A stretch of DNA of 64,000 nucleotides, taken from contig NZ_QLVG01000001.1 of assembly GCF_003382685.1 (NCBI RefSeq), positions 62,001 to 126,000 of the forward strand, written 5' to 3'. Under the pieces are notes generated by a model. The model was given only the letters and a program-made list of their open reading frames with translations. It was not told where the DNA came from and ran no database searches. The position numbers were made by a program, and so were the translations under genes. Source of the stretch: Halorussus litoreus (lineage in GTDB: Archaea; Halobacteriota; Halobacteria; Halobacteriales; Haladaptataceae). Positions 1 to 8,282 of this stretch are shown here, in pieces; within the stretch, counting starts at the first letter, position 1, and the number at the start of each line of letters is the position of its first letter.

Positions 1-1114
1 CGCTCTCTCCCCACGGGTTGACGCGATTGGCGATGTTCGCCGCCGCGTTAATATCTGCTTGGAACTCTGAAACGTGGCAGTCGTCGTGTGGACAAACGAA
101 TTCCGCTTGCTGACTCCGCCGACCGAGACGCTTACAGGCATGGCACGTCTGCGAGGTGTACGCCGCGTTGACGTACTCAACTCGAATCCCTGCCTCGGTC
201 GCTTTGTCCTCGATCCGACCTTGTAGCCGAGCGAACGCCCATGCGTGAAGGCGGCGGTTCATGAACTTGCCATAGTCCAATCGCTCGCGGATGTACGACA
301 AGTCTTCGAGAACGATAACCGGGTCCTCGAAGGAACGGGCGTACTCGACAGCCTGCCGAGACGCCTTCTCGACAATATCCGTCAGGGCGTTCTGGTAGTG
401 GTCAAATCGCTCGTCCATGCGCCACTCGGCAGCGTCCCGAGACTGGAGCCGCCGAAGCGTGGTGAACATCTCTTTGCGGAGGTGTCGAGCTCGACTGCCG
501 CTGACGAGCATCGGCTTCCGTGGCACGTCGCGTTTGAGGGCACAGCCCGTAATTAACGCGCTCTCGCCTACGTCGAAGCCAATGTACGTCGGGTCGTCCG
601 AGTTGGTCGGTTCGTCGACCGCGTACTCGACGGTGACGTGCAATTCCCATGACGTGCGGTGTCGCTGGAGGCGGAGCTCGCCCGCCGTCGCATCTTCAGT
701 GAGCAGGTCGAACCACAGGGACTCCTGCTCGGGGTTAATCCGAAGCGGAATCCAGAAATTCGTACCGCGTCCGGGTTGCGGGACCTGCCAGACGAAGCCG
801 TGTTCGCGCTCGGCGGAGTAGTCGAACGTCGCCGCCCGATTGACGAGTCGAAGCGGATGCTGGTCGTCTAACTCCTCGGCGTTGTACGTCTTGCGGAGTT
901 TCGGGACATAGGATTTGAGCGCGTCTTTGGCTTGGTACGGCAGGTCGTACGGCGTCACAACGTCATTGACAGCAGACATCGTATTTGCCCCGGCGTCGAA
1001 GGCGTCGTGGAGTGCGTCACGGTAGGTGTCCAAGAGTCGCTGGAGGCGTTGCTCTTTGCGCGTAGTGGGCGTGGTGAGCGTGGCCTGCAGCGTCTTCGTC
1101 ACCGTCTCGGACAC
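1..1114 (-). CDS. tnpB: TnpB-type transposase-associated protein (IS200/IS605 OrfB), C-terminus beyond the window edge
   Basis: Reading leftward from a GTG start at 1114, the frame stays open to the first base of the window. The product has the RuvC-like acidic triad of TnpB: an Asp in GFDVGESALI, a Glu in VIVLEDLSYI and an Asp in EFQADINAAANIANR. It also has the OrfB zinc ribbon, CHAC followed about 15 residues later by CPHDDC. TnpB proteins are RNA-guided nucleases of IS200/IS605-family elements. No TnpA (Y1 transposase) is visible beside it, so this may be a tnpB-only element. The guide-RNA region expected around the 3' end lies outside the window. All catalytic residues seen are intact, so it looks functional. 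Confidence 0.9.
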   Translation of the reverse strand, partial: MSETVTKTLQATLTTPTTRKEQRLQRLLDTYRDALHDAFDAGANTMSAVNDVVTPYDLPYQAKDALKSYVPKLRKTYNAEELDDQHPLRLVNRAATFDYSAEREHGFVWQVPQPGRGTNFWIPLRINPEQESLWFDLLTEDATAGELRLQRHRTSWELHVTVEYAVDEPTNSDDPTYIGFDVGESALITGCALKRDVPRKPMLVSGSRARHLRKEMFTTLRRLQSRDAAEWRMDERFDHYQNALTDIVEKASRQAVEYARSFEDPVIVLEDLSYIRERLDYGKFMNRRLHAWAFARLQGRIEDKATEAGIRVEYVNAAYTSQTCHACKRLGRRSQQAEFVCPHDDCHVSEFQADINAAANIANRVNPWGES

Positions 1115-1168
1115 AATGCTACAATAGTGTTAGTTATACTTAACACCCTCGGTCACTGACCATGAGAC

Positions 1169-1306
1169 GTGAAGAACATTAACATCGAGGTGGAGGAGGA
1201 ACAGTACGAGAGTCTGAAGGACACGAAGAAGCGCCACGGCCTGACGTGGCGGGGGATGCTACTCCACGCGCAACGAGAGTTGGATTCCGGCTCAGCCACC
1301 GAGTAG
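1169..1306 (+). CDS. Small RHH-like/antitoxin-like protein divergent from tnpB
   Basis: This 45-residue gene starts at a GTG directly after an in-frame TGA and ends at TAG 1304-1306. The N-terminus (MKNINIEVEEEQYESLK) is a beta strand followed by an acidic helix, the pattern of small ribbon-helix-helix or antitoxin-like proteins. The remainder (HGLTWRGMLLHAQRELD) resembles small haloarchaeal proteins often found beside TnpB genes. It is divergent from tnpB with a 54-base gap that must hold both promoters. Function is not known. I infer a regulator of, or passenger with, the insertion element. Confidence 0.55.
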   Translation: MKNINIEVEEEQYESLKDTKKRHGLTWRGMLLHAQRELDSGSATE

Positions 1307-1423
1307 CGGTTGGTCAGTATCGAGTCACATTCCTCCTAGCCTAAAGGCCGAGATTCTCTGATTTTAAAAGATGGCTGAGGGATAGGTGGAGGTAACGCAG
1401 GCGGAACGTGGACGTGGCTCCTT

Positions 1424-1618
1424 ATGTGGCCCTCCACGGTTGGAGTGGTGGGAGGCGTCGGGTACCTCCTGTACCGAGTTGTCCGTCGGGCTGCAGACGG
1501 TGTTCCGGATTCGGTTCTCGAAGAACTCGGCGTCGCGGGCGATTGCGAGGTGGGAAGTGGTCGCCACGAACTCTCGCGTCAGTCCGTCACGGATCGCTGT
1601 CGTCGGTATCCCTCGTAG
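1424..1618 (+). CDS. Possible small membrane protein, unassigned
   Basis: A 64-codon frame from ATG begins with a hydrophobic segment (VGVVGGVGYLLYRVV) followed by an Arg pair and an acidic stretch, as in small single-pass proteins. Its codon choice is compatible with the genome. Its last 40 bases overlap the 3' end of the convergent membrane-protein gene at 1579. No family is recognised, so it is a weak call. The flanking bases 1307-1423 hold nothing else I can name. Confidence 0.22.
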   Translation: MWPSTVGVVGGVGYLLYRVVRRAADGVPDSVLEELGVAGDCEVGSGRHELSRQSVTDRCRRYPS

Positions 1619-2223
1619 AGCACCGGCAGGCCAAGCGGAAGCGACAGGACACCGAACGCGAGGAGTCCGTAACTGAGGCCGCGCTTCCGGCGGACTGCGA
1701 GTAAGGCGACGATACCGCCGAAGGTCGCGATGGCGTATGCGGTATTACTCCAAACGACCTCGTACGACGAGCAGTAGAGCCAACACGCGAACGTGTACGA
1801 GGGAGCGTTCCACGTCGGCGGCGCCAGTTTCGGCCAGAAGAACCGACAGTACGTCGTCCAGCCGAACATCGCGAGCACTGGAAGGCCGACGAGCCACAGC
1901 GTCGAGTCCGACCGTCGTGACGACCCGAAGCGTCGGTAGCCGGCGAAGAACAGCGCCGGGAAGAAGAGGATCCACAGCCAGATTCCGAGGATGTACGTGA
2001 CCGGCCAGTGTTCGATCCGGGGCTGGCGAATCGGGAGTCGAAGAGACGCCGGGAGGCTGGCCCACGGGAACGACGGGTCGGGCACGGGGTTCGTGACGAA
2101 CGCGACGAGACAGAGTCCTGTTCCGACGAGTAGTCCGTACAGCCCCACTGTCGCAGATCGGTCGAGCCAAGCTGGGAGCGACGGTTGCGCCGTTGCGTGA
2201 CAGTTGTCGGATTCCCTCGACAT
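1579..2223 (-). CDS. Hypothetical multi-spanning membrane protein
   Basis: I place the start at ATG 2223 (MSRESDNCHA). Further upstream the frame is Arg-rich and antisense to the neighbouring gene, so it is not coding. The 214-residue product has about five hydrophobic segments: near residues 28-45 (GLYGLLVGTGLCLVAFV), 75-95 (YILGIWLWILFFPALFF), 105-120, 140-160 and a final pair ending near 205. The C-terminus is short and charged. I recognise no family. It lies 14 bases downstream of the SHOCT-domain gene in the same direction, so the two are probably co-transcribed beside the metal transporter. Confidence 0.6.
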   Translation of the reverse strand: MSRESDNCHATAQPSLPAWLDRSATVGLYGLLVGTGLCLVAFVTNPVPDPSFPWASLPASLRLPIRQPRIEHWPVTYILGIWLWILFFPALFFAGYRRFGSSRRSDSTLWLVGLPVLAMFGWTTYCRFFWPKLAPPTWNAPSYTFACWLYCSSYEVVWSNTAYAIATFGGIVALLAVRRKRGLSYGLLAFGVLSLPLGLPVLYEGYRRQRSVTD

Positions 2224-2237
2224 TCCTCGGGTCAGTC

Positions 2238-2618
2238 CTACCGTGATTTCGTGTCGCCTTCGAGCGCCTCTCTTCGTTGCTCGTACTCGTCGTCGGTCAA
2301 CTCCCCACGAGCGTATGCGAGTCGGAGTTCCTCGAGCGACCGGTCGGAGTCGGTCTCTCTCCCTGCAACCGCCTTGTAAACGAGATAGCCACCACCGACG
2401 AGGGCAGCGAGAAACAGCAGTTGCATCACGATTCCGACGATGAACATCCAGCTCGGCATCGCTCCGTCGGCCCACATGCCACCGCCCCACGTCCCACCCA
2501 TCATCGGTCCGAATCCCATCATCCCGAAGCCCATGAAGAACATCGGGAAGACGACGACTGCGCCGATGATGATGAGGAGGATCGTGACCAGCCGCGTGTC
2601 GTTCGTGTTTTCTGCCAT
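2238..2618 (-). CDS. Membrane protein with C-terminal SHOCT domain
   Basis: The start is ATG 2618, preceded by a GGAGG ribosome-binding site 6-8 bases upstream, unusual among the mostly leaderless genes here. The 126-residue protein has an N-terminal transmembrane helix (about residues 8-30), a Gly/Met-rich loop (GFGMMGFGPMMGG, about 33-50), a second helix (55-80) and a C-terminal SHOCT motif (LEELRLAYARGELTDDEYE, about 98-118). SHOCT proteins are small oligomerising membrane proteins of general function. The Met-rich loop beside a copper-type ATPase and metal permease hints at metal binding, which is inference. It is divergent from the permease at 2797. Confidence 0.85.
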   Translation of the reverse strand: MAENTNDTRLVTILLIIIGAVVVFPMFFMGFGMMGFGPMMGGTWGGGMWADGAMPSWMFIVGIVMQLLFLAALVGGGYLVYKAVAGRETDSDRSLEELRLAYARGELTDDEYEQRREALEGDTKSR

Positions 2619-2796
2619 AATTGTTTCCTCCGGGAATCCGTCCCTACTGTCAGGTACGCGGTCACGGTTCAATGCGGTTATGCCTTAGAAACATCTGGAA
2701 TAGCGGTTACTACATTTCGAATCCAAAATACAGGCGCTCTCGAATCGTGGTATCTGAAGGACAACTGCAATAGATGGTCCCTCCGATTATACAACT

Positions 2797-4182
2797 ATGG
2801 AGCCGACGATGACGGAGGAGGTCTTCGAAGCCATCCGTATCGGTGTCGGATTTCTCTGGACGGCGGCGTGGGCGATCATCATGGGCCTCACGGTCACGAG
2901 TCTGGTCCAGGTGTACGTCTCCAAGGATCGAATGGCGCAGGTGTTGGGGGACGGCGATCTGAGCGGTCTCACGAAGGCGACCGTGTTCGGAGCGGCGAGC
3001 AGCGGGTGCAGTTTCGGCGCCGTCGCCATCGGGAAGGGGTTGTTCAAGAAGGGCGCTCACGCGGTGAACTTCCTCGCGTTCATGTTCGCGTCGACGAACC
3101 TCATCGTCGAACTGGGGCTGATGATCCTGATTCTGCTCGGCTGGGAGTTCCTCGTCGCGGAACTGCTCGGCGGCCTCATCCTCATCGCCGTCATGGCCGT
3201 CATCGTCCACCTCACGCTCCCCGAGAGCCTGTTCGACGAGGTCCGGGAGACCCTCAACGAGCGCGACCGCGAGTCGGGCGTTGCCGAGGATCCCACGTGC
3301 GGGATGGAGGGCAAAGACGAGTACACGCTCACGACCGACGGCGGCGAGACGCTCAAGTTCTGCTCGGAGGGCTGTCTGGAGACCTATCGACAGGAGGCGT
3401 CGAGTAGCGGCGGGTGGCGCGAGGAGCTGCTGTCGTGGGGCGGCTGGTACAAGGTGGCCAATCAGTTCCGAAAGGAGTGGTCGATGATCTGGAAGGATGT
3501 CATCGCGGGCTTTCTCATCTCCGGGTTCGTCATCGTCTTCGTCCCGCAGTGGGTATGGAACGCCCTGTTCATTCAGGGCGACGGACTGCTGGTGACCGCC
3601 GAAAACGCGATCATGGGCGTCGCCATCGCCGTCCTCAGTTTCGTCGGCAGTATGGGCAACGTCCCGTTCGCCGTCGCGCTCTGGGGCGGCGGCATCAGCT
3701 TCGCGGGCGTGATCGCGTTCGTCTACGCCGACCTCATCACGATTCCCGTGTTGAACGTCTACCGGAAGTACTACGGCTGGAAGATCATGCTGTACATCCT
3801 CGGCGTCTTCTTCGTGACGATGGCGTTCACCGGCTTTCTCATGGAGTTGCTGTTCGACGCGTTCGGTATCATCCCGGATCTGGCGGGCGGGGAGACGGCG
3901 ACCGAGCAGACGTACTTCGAACTCAATTACACGTTCTACCTCAACCTCATCGCCTTCGCGCTCTCTGGCTTTCTCCTGTACGTGTACCGCCGTGGCCTCG
4001 GTGCGCCAGGACAGTATCGTGACCCAGTCTGTGGGATGCGGACCGACGACAGCAAGCCAGCAGCGGCACACGAGGGCCAGACGTACTACTTCTGCTCACA
4101 GGCCTGCAAAGAGACCTTCGAGGAGAAGCCCGACGAATACGCCACCGAACATCCGATGGTGATGGAGGACCACGACCACTAA
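2797..4182 (+). CDS. Permease with two cysteine-rich (TRASH/YHS-type) metal-binding modules
   Basis: This 461-residue protein has two halves of a DUF318/ArsP-like permease. Each half has four or so helices, with family-like motifs SSGCSFGAVAIGKG (about residue 68) and SMGNVPFAVALW (about 288). Between the halves, at about 165-200, sits a Cys module (DPTCGM ... FCSEGC). A second (DPVCGM ... FCSQAC) occupies about 405-450 at the C-terminus. These modules resemble TRASH/YHS domains that bind soft metals. The family exports organoarsenicals or other thiol-reactive or metal species. Its neighbours (CopB-type ATPase, UspA, SHOCT protein) support a metal or metalloid efflux role. Substrate is not determinable from sequence. 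A downstream in-frame ATG (codon 5) is an alternative start. Confidence 0.88.
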   Translation: MEPTMTEEVFEAIRIGVGFLWTAAWAIIMGLTVTSLVQVYVSKDRMAQVLGDGDLSGLTKATVFGAASSGCSFGAVAIGKGLFKKGAHAVNFLAFMFASTNLIVELGLMILILLGWEFLVAELLGGLILIAVMAVIVHLTLPESLFDEVRETLNERDRESGVAEDPTCGMEGKDEYTLTTDGGETLKFCSEGCLETYRQEASSSGGWREELLSWGGWYKVANQFRKEWSMIWKDVIAGFLISGFVIVFVPQWVWNALFIQGDGLLVTAENAIMGVAIAVLSFVGSMGNVPFAVALWGGGISFAGVIAFVYADLITIPVLNVYRKYYGWKIMLYILGVFFVTMAFTGFLMELLFDAFGIIPDLAGGETATEQTYFELNYTFYLNLIAFALSGFLLYVYRRGLGAPGQYRDPVCGMRTDDSKPAAAHEGQTYYFCSQACKETFEEKPDEYATEHPMVMEDHDH

Positions 4183-4304
4183 CAGGCGTTTCATCGAAGA
4201 TTCACAGCTGTACAGAGACTCGCCCGTGGATCCCATGTCGGCTGATACGAGGACTGGAGCGTATCGGACGCGTTTGCGTACCTCCTGACTACTGGGAATC
4301 GGAG

Positions 4305-4320
4305 GCCGGTTTTATTGTAT
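4305..4320 (+). promoter_or_regulatory. TATA-like box for the UspA gene
   Basis: A TTTATT core at 4311-4316 sits 26-31 bases before the ATG at 4342. That is the spacing expected for a leaderless archaeal transcript. There is no Shine-Dalgarno sequence before the ATG. Confidence 0.5.
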
Positions 4321-4341
4321 CTCCCTCTGAAATCCGATTGT

Positions 4342-4791
4342 ATGTACGACCGGATTTTGCTGTCGACGGACGGAACAGTCGCGTCTGAAAACGCTGAGGC
4401 GCACGCTCTCGACCTCGCAGCCGCTCACGACGCTGTCCTCCACGTGCTCTACGTTGTCGACGAGGACGTCGTGACTGCGTACAGCGGAGACGAGTACGTC
4501 GACGAAGCTGAAGGCCCTGAACACGGCCTCGAAGAACACGGGGAGGAGACGCTTTCGGAGCTCCGTCGCCGAGCATCAGCGGCCGACGTCGACATCGAGA
4601 CGGCGATGCAACACGGCCGCCCTGCGGAGGCCATCGTGGAGTATGCTGAGGACCACGACGCGGGCGTGCTCGTGCTTGGGACTAAGCGCAGGCCGGACGA
4701 ATATCGTGCGCTGCTCGGGAGTGTCACCGACCGCGTCCTTCGATTGACCACCCGCCCAGCGACCGTCGTGAAGACCGAAGTCAGCGAGTAG
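4342..4791 (+). CDS. UspA-family universal stress protein
   Basis: I chose ATG 4342 because the family N-terminus (MYDRILLSTDGT) begins there and a TATA-like box lies about 28 bases upstream. The 149-residue product is one Usp domain: a first strand with the Asp of STDGT, and a C-terminal nucleotide-binding region (VLGTKRRPDEYRALLGSVTDRV) resembling the G-x2-G-x9-G-S motif of ATP-binding members. The first Gly pair is less canonical than usual. Usp proteins are cytosolic dimers linked to stress survival. It lies between the permease and the convergent copper-type ATPase, and probably belongs to the same metal-stress response. Confidence 0.9.
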   Translation: MYDRILLSTDGTVASENAEAHALDLAAAHDAVLHVLYVVDEDVVTAYSGDEYVDEAEGPEHGLEEHGEETLSELRRRASAADVDIETAMQHGRPAEAIVEYAEDHDAGVLVLGTKRRPDEYRALLGSVTDRVLRLTTRPATVVKTEVSE

Positions 4792-4880
4792 CGAACGAAC
4801 GGTCAGTTCCGGCCAGGACCGAGCATGAGACGAACGCACCGGCGATCTTGCCACGGGCGTAGTGTTCCGAGGGTCTTACG

Positions 4881-7313
4881 TCATCGCGTCCGGGCCGGAC
4901 GCGCATCAGTTGGCGACGACACCTCGGGGAGGCCCGAGACGTCGAGGTCCGCTCGCCGGAGGAACTGCGCGTTGATGGCGACGATGACTGTGCTCAACGA
5001 CATCAGGAGCGCCCCGACGGCCGGCGACAGCAGGATACCCCACGGAGCGAGGACGCCTGCGGCCAGCGGGATAGCGAAGACGTTGTAGCCGGCGGCCCAG
5101 ACGAGGTTCTCGCGCATCTTCTCGTAGCTCGCCCGGCTCAGCTTGACGAGCCGGACGACGTCCATCGGATTGTTCTTGACGAGGATGATGTCCGCCGACT
5201 GGACGGCGACGTCCGTCCCGCTGCCGATGGCGATTCCGACGTCGGCCCGCGTCAGGGCGGGCGCATCGTTGACGCCGTCGCCGACCATGCCCACGAGCTT
5301 GTCCTGATCTTGGAGTTCGATTATCTTCTCGTCTTTGTCCTCCGGCAGGACCTCGGCGAACACGGTGTCGATACCGAGATCGTCGGCGACGGCGTGCGCG
5401 ACGTCCGCGGAGTCCCCGGTCAACATCGCCACTTCGACGTCGAGGTCGTGGAGCGCGTCGACGACCCGGTAGCTCTCCTCGCGGATGACGTCCGCCATGG
5501 CGAACGCGGCGACAAGTCGCCTGTCGCGGCTCGCGGCTTCGCCGCTCGCTTTTTCCGAGGGCTCGCTTCGCTCGTCCTCGCGGCCCGCGGCTTCGCCGCT
5601 CGTTCGTTCCGAGGGCTCGCTTCGCTCGCCCTCGCGGCCCGCGGCTTCGCCGCTCGTTCGTTCCGAGGGCTCGCTTCGCTCGCCCTCGCGGACGAGGTAG
5701 ACGACCGTCTGGGCGTTCTCGCCGGCCTCGTCCGCGAACCGCTGGAGGGTTTCGGGGACGTCGCTATCGAGATAGTCGAGGAGGTTCGGCCCGCCGACGT
5801 GGACCGTCTCGCCGTCGACCGTCGCGCGCACGCCGCGTCCCTTGAGCGCCTCGAAGTCCGTCGGCTCCCGTGGGCTGACCCCACGTTCGTCCGCCGCCGC
5901 CCGAATCGCCCGTGCGATCATGTGCTCGGAGTCACCTTCGACCGCAGCAGCGAGTTCGAACGCCTCCTCGTCGGTGATTTCGTCGGTCGTCTCGACGCCG
6001 ACGACGCCGTGTTCGCCTTCCGTGAGGGTCCCCGTCTTGTCGAACACGATGGTGTCGAGGTCCCGCGCTCGCTCCATCGCGATCCGGTCGCGGACGAGCA
6101 TGCCGTTCTTCGCGGCCAGCGAGGTGTTGATCGCGACGACGAGCGGGATCGCCAGCCCGAGCGCGTGCGGACACGCAATGACGAGCACCGTCACGACTCG
6201 CTCGATGACCGTGGCGTCGAACTGGACCGCGAGGGTCCACGCGACGCCGGTCACGACGGCCGCCGCGAGCGCGACGTAGAAGAGCCAGCCCGCCGCGCGG
6301 TCGGCGAGCATCTGCGTCTTGGACGTGCTCTGTTGAGCCTGCTCGACGAGCCGCATGATCCCGGCCAGCGTCGTCTCCTCGCCGGTCGCGTCGATTCGAA
6401 CCCGGAGGCTCCCGTCGCCGTTCACGGTGCCGCCGATGACCTCGTCGCCGGGCTCCTTCGAGACGGGCCGGGACTCGCCGGTGATCATCGCTTCGTTCAC
6501 GTCCGAGTCCCCGTCTTCGACCACGCCGTCTGCCGGGACGCTCGCGCCCGGGCGGACGAGCACGAGATCGCCGTCTTCGAGCTCGTTCACGGGGACCTCC
6601 TCGGTATCGCCCTCGTCGGTGATGCGCTCGGCCATATCGGGCATGAGCTTCGCCAGCTCGTCGAGCGCGCTGGAGGCCCGCCGAACCGACCGCATCTCGA
6701 CCCAGTGGCCCAGCAGCATGATGTCGATCAGGGTCACCAGTTCCCAGAAGAACGCCGACTGCGCGGGGAACGCGACGCTCGCGAGGCTGTAGACGAACGC
6801 CACGGTGATGGCCATCGAGATGAGCGTCATCATCCCGGGCGCACGGTCTCGCAGTTCGGGAACGGCCATCTTCAGGAACGGCACGCCCCCGTAGGCGAAG
6901 ACGACCACCGCGAAGACCGGGTTGATCCACTCGCTCCCGGGGAACGCCGGGACGGAAAAGCCGAGCCACTCTTGAAGCGTCTCGCTGTAGAGGAGGACCG
7001 GGATGGACAGCAGCGTCGAGACGAAAAATCTCCTGCGGAACATCTGTTCGTGGCCCTCGTGCATCCCGCCGTGATCTCCGTGTTCGTGGTCTTCGGAGTC
7101 GGGGTCACCGTGCTCGTGGTCGCCGTGTCCGTGCTTGTGGTCCTCCTCTCCGTGGTCCGTCCTCTGTTCAGTCCGCTCGCGGAGCTCCCGTTCGGCTTCG
7201 TCGGCCTCCTCCGCTTGTTCTTCGAGCATCGACTGCTCTACTCGAGGTTCCTCCTCGCGTTGATGGTCCTCATGGTTCTCAGTCGAATGCTCGTCCGATG
7301 CGTGGTCGTCCAT
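4881..7313 (-). CDS. copB: CopB-type heavy-metal (copper) translocating P1B ATPase
   Basis: I chose ATG 7313, with an AGAGG site upstream; the frame before it is not coding. The 810-residue protein begins with an acidic, His-rich metal-binding tail (repeats such as [12 protein letters not shown], residues 58-90) instead of a CxxC HMA domain. It then has the P1B core: TGES actuator (about 275), a CPH metal-site motif in the membrane (about 380), DKTGTLT with the phosphorylated Asp (about 424), SEHM in place of the usual SEHP, and GDGVNDAP (about 676). CPH plus the His-rich tail indicates the CopB (P1B-3) group, exporting Cu or Ag. About 54 residues of tandem repeat (541-595) are inserted in the nucleotide-binding domain. 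Gene name is by family likeness. Confidence 0.92.
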   Translation of the reverse strand: MDDHASDEHSTENHEDHQREEEPRVEQSMLEEQAEEADEAERELRERTEQRTDHGEEDHKHGHGDHEHGDPDSEDHEHGDHGGMHEGHEQMFRRRFFVSTLLSIPVLLYSETLQEWLGFSVPAFPGSEWINPVFAVVVFAYGGVPFLKMAVPELRDRAPGMMTLISMAITVAFVYSLASVAFPAQSAFFWELVTLIDIMLLGHWVEMRSVRRASSALDELAKLMPDMAERITDEGDTEEVPVNELEDGDLVLVRPGASVPADGVVEDGDSDVNEAMITGESRPVSKEPGDEVIGGTVNGDGSLRVRIDATGEETTLAGIMRLVEQAQQSTSKTQMLADRAAGWLFYVALAAAVVTGVAWTLAVQFDATVIERVVTVLVIACPHALGLAIPLVVAINTSLAAKNGMLVRDRIAMERARDLDTIVFDKTGTLTEGEHGVVGVETTDEITDEEAFELAAAVEGDSEHMIARAIRAAADERGVSPREPTDFEALKGRGVRATVDGETVHVGGPNLLDYLDSDVPETLQRFADEAGENAQTVVYLVREGERSEPSERTSGEAAGREGERSEPSERTSGEAAGREDERSEPSEKASGEAASRDRRLVAAFAMADVIREESYRVVDALHDLDVEVAMLTGDSADVAHAVADDLGIDTVFAEVLPEDKDEKIIELQDQDKLVGMVGDGVNDAPALTRADVGIAIGSGTDVAVQSADIILVKNNPMDVVRLVKLSRASYEKMRENLVWAAGYNVFAIPLAAGVLAPWGILLSPAVGALLMSLSTVIVAINAQFLRRADLDVSGLPEVSSPTDARPARTR
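5528..5690 (-). repeat. Three tandem 54-bp repeats inserted in frame in copB
   Basis: A 54-base unit occurs three times, with the perfect hairpin GCGGCTTCGCCGC starting at 5533, 5587 and 5641. Each unit encodes 18 residues read as [18 protein letters not shown]; the third, as read by the gene, has small changes (D for G, KA for RT). The reading frame is kept. The inserted peptide is hydrophilic and lies in the ATPase nucleotide-binding domain, where P1B family members have no such stretch. I read it as a self-expanding palindromic element tolerated in a surface loop. Confidence 0.9.
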
Positions 7314-7419
7314 GACTCGTCCTCTCTGAACGTAGTACGGACTCCGGAGTGATGGATGTCCGGGTCGACTGGCCGATCGTAACCCGCACGCGGGGCGAAT
7401 TCGAACGTTCGTACTCACA

Positions 7420-7620
7420 CTAATAGTTATACCAGAACTGAGGCTCGCGTGCGAGGGGAGCGACGAACGCGAGTCCGTGCCCGGTTCCGACCTCGCCGCC
7501 CGCAGTCTTGTGGCCCGCATCACGGCCCTCGTCTCGGATTCCAGAGCCGCCGTCGGCGACACAGAACCCGGTCTGGAGGTCGCCAACCGTGACCGTCAGT
7601 TGAATACCGGAGAGTACGAG
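7420..7620 (-). pseudogene. Relic of a histidine kinase HATPase domain
   Basis: On the minus strand this frame reads [19 protein letters not shown] and, after a short gap, GTGHGLAFV before TAG at 7420. This matches the end of haloarchaeal kinase ATPase domains: a strand, the G1 box (D-x-G-x-G altered to DGGSG) and the G2 box (GTG-GL). The rest of the kinase is missing upstream, where an unrelated gene begins at 7644. It is therefore a decayed 3' fragment. The remainder of the 7314-7643 interval holds the copB promoter region and nothing else I recognise. Confidence 0.6.
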
Positions 7621-7643
7621 CGGTGTCCTTCTCGGAGGGCACA

Positions 7644-8282
7644 CTACTCCCGACGTTCTTGCTCGGGCGGCTCCGGCGGTTCCAACGCTGCGACGAGCAA
7701 CTGTACAGTTCGTGCCTGTGCGAGCGCACCCCACGACGTCCGGACGCGTGTGCCAGCGAGTGCGACGGCGAGTATCGCGACGCGGACGAGGACGGCCGTC
7801 GTAGAGAGCGACCCGGTGAGGGCGGTCACGAGTAGGTTCGTCAGCACCCCGGCGGCGACGATAAGGCTGAGGACGCGAATCGGTGCGCGTTGGAGTGCCG
7901 ACGCGGTTCGGTCGAGTGTGCGGTTGAACGCCGAGTCGTACCACCAGCGTTCGAATCGTGGAGCGGCGCGGTCGAGGACGGCGATGAACGGGCCGACCGT
8001 GTACGTCTCGCGGAGGTCGATGACGACGATATCGGGGTCGGGCTCCTTCGTGAGCCAGCGGTAGACGAACGAGTGGCGAATCCACGCCGCGAGGAGCGCG
8101 AAGACACCTGCGAGTGCGGAGTTCGCTGCTGCGGCTCTGGCTTTCGCGCTGGCGCGTCGGTACGCGCGGACGACCGCCGACGATTCGAGCCAGTCGGCGA
8201 GGTCCTTCAGGTCGCGGACGAGTGCGACGGCGACTGAGTTCTCGGTGGCTGTGGAGTCCCGTTCTCCCATGAATCTACTCAT
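7644..8282 (-). CDS. Haloarchaeal membrane protein downstream of DUF4330-type gene
   Basis: The start ATG at 8282 overlaps the stop of the upstream gene (GATGAGTAG), so the two are translationally coupled; ATG 8270 is an alternative. The 212-residue product has a basic helix region (about 20-60), one hydrophobic segment around 58-70, a soluble stretch (PDIVVIDLRETYTVGPFIAVL, about 82-102), and two C-terminal transmembrane segments (about 135-180). The tail is Pro/Glu-rich. I recognise no functional family. Such genes pair with DUF4330 genes in haloarchaea. A role in the cell envelope is inference. Confidence 0.75.
   Translation of the reverse strand: MSRFMGERDSTATENSVAVALVRDLKDLADWLESSAVVRAYRRASAKARAAAANSALAGVFALLAAWIRHSFVYRWLTKEPDPDIVVIDLRETYTVGPFIAVLDRAAPRFERWWYDSAFNRTLDRTASALQRAPIRVLSLIVAAGVLTNLLVTALTGSLSTTAVLVRVAILAVALAGTRVRTSWGALAQARTVQLLVAALEPPEPPEQERRE

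Noticed and set aside
5528-5690. Regular repeats considered as a CRISPR array
   Set aside because: Units are directly tandem without unique spacers and lie in frame in a gene; no cas genes are present.
5310-7352. 680-codon open frame on the plus strand opposite the copper ATPase
   Set aside because: It is the mirror of the high-GC copB gene, rich in Arg/Val/Asp with no domain, while the minus strand has every P-type ATPase motif.
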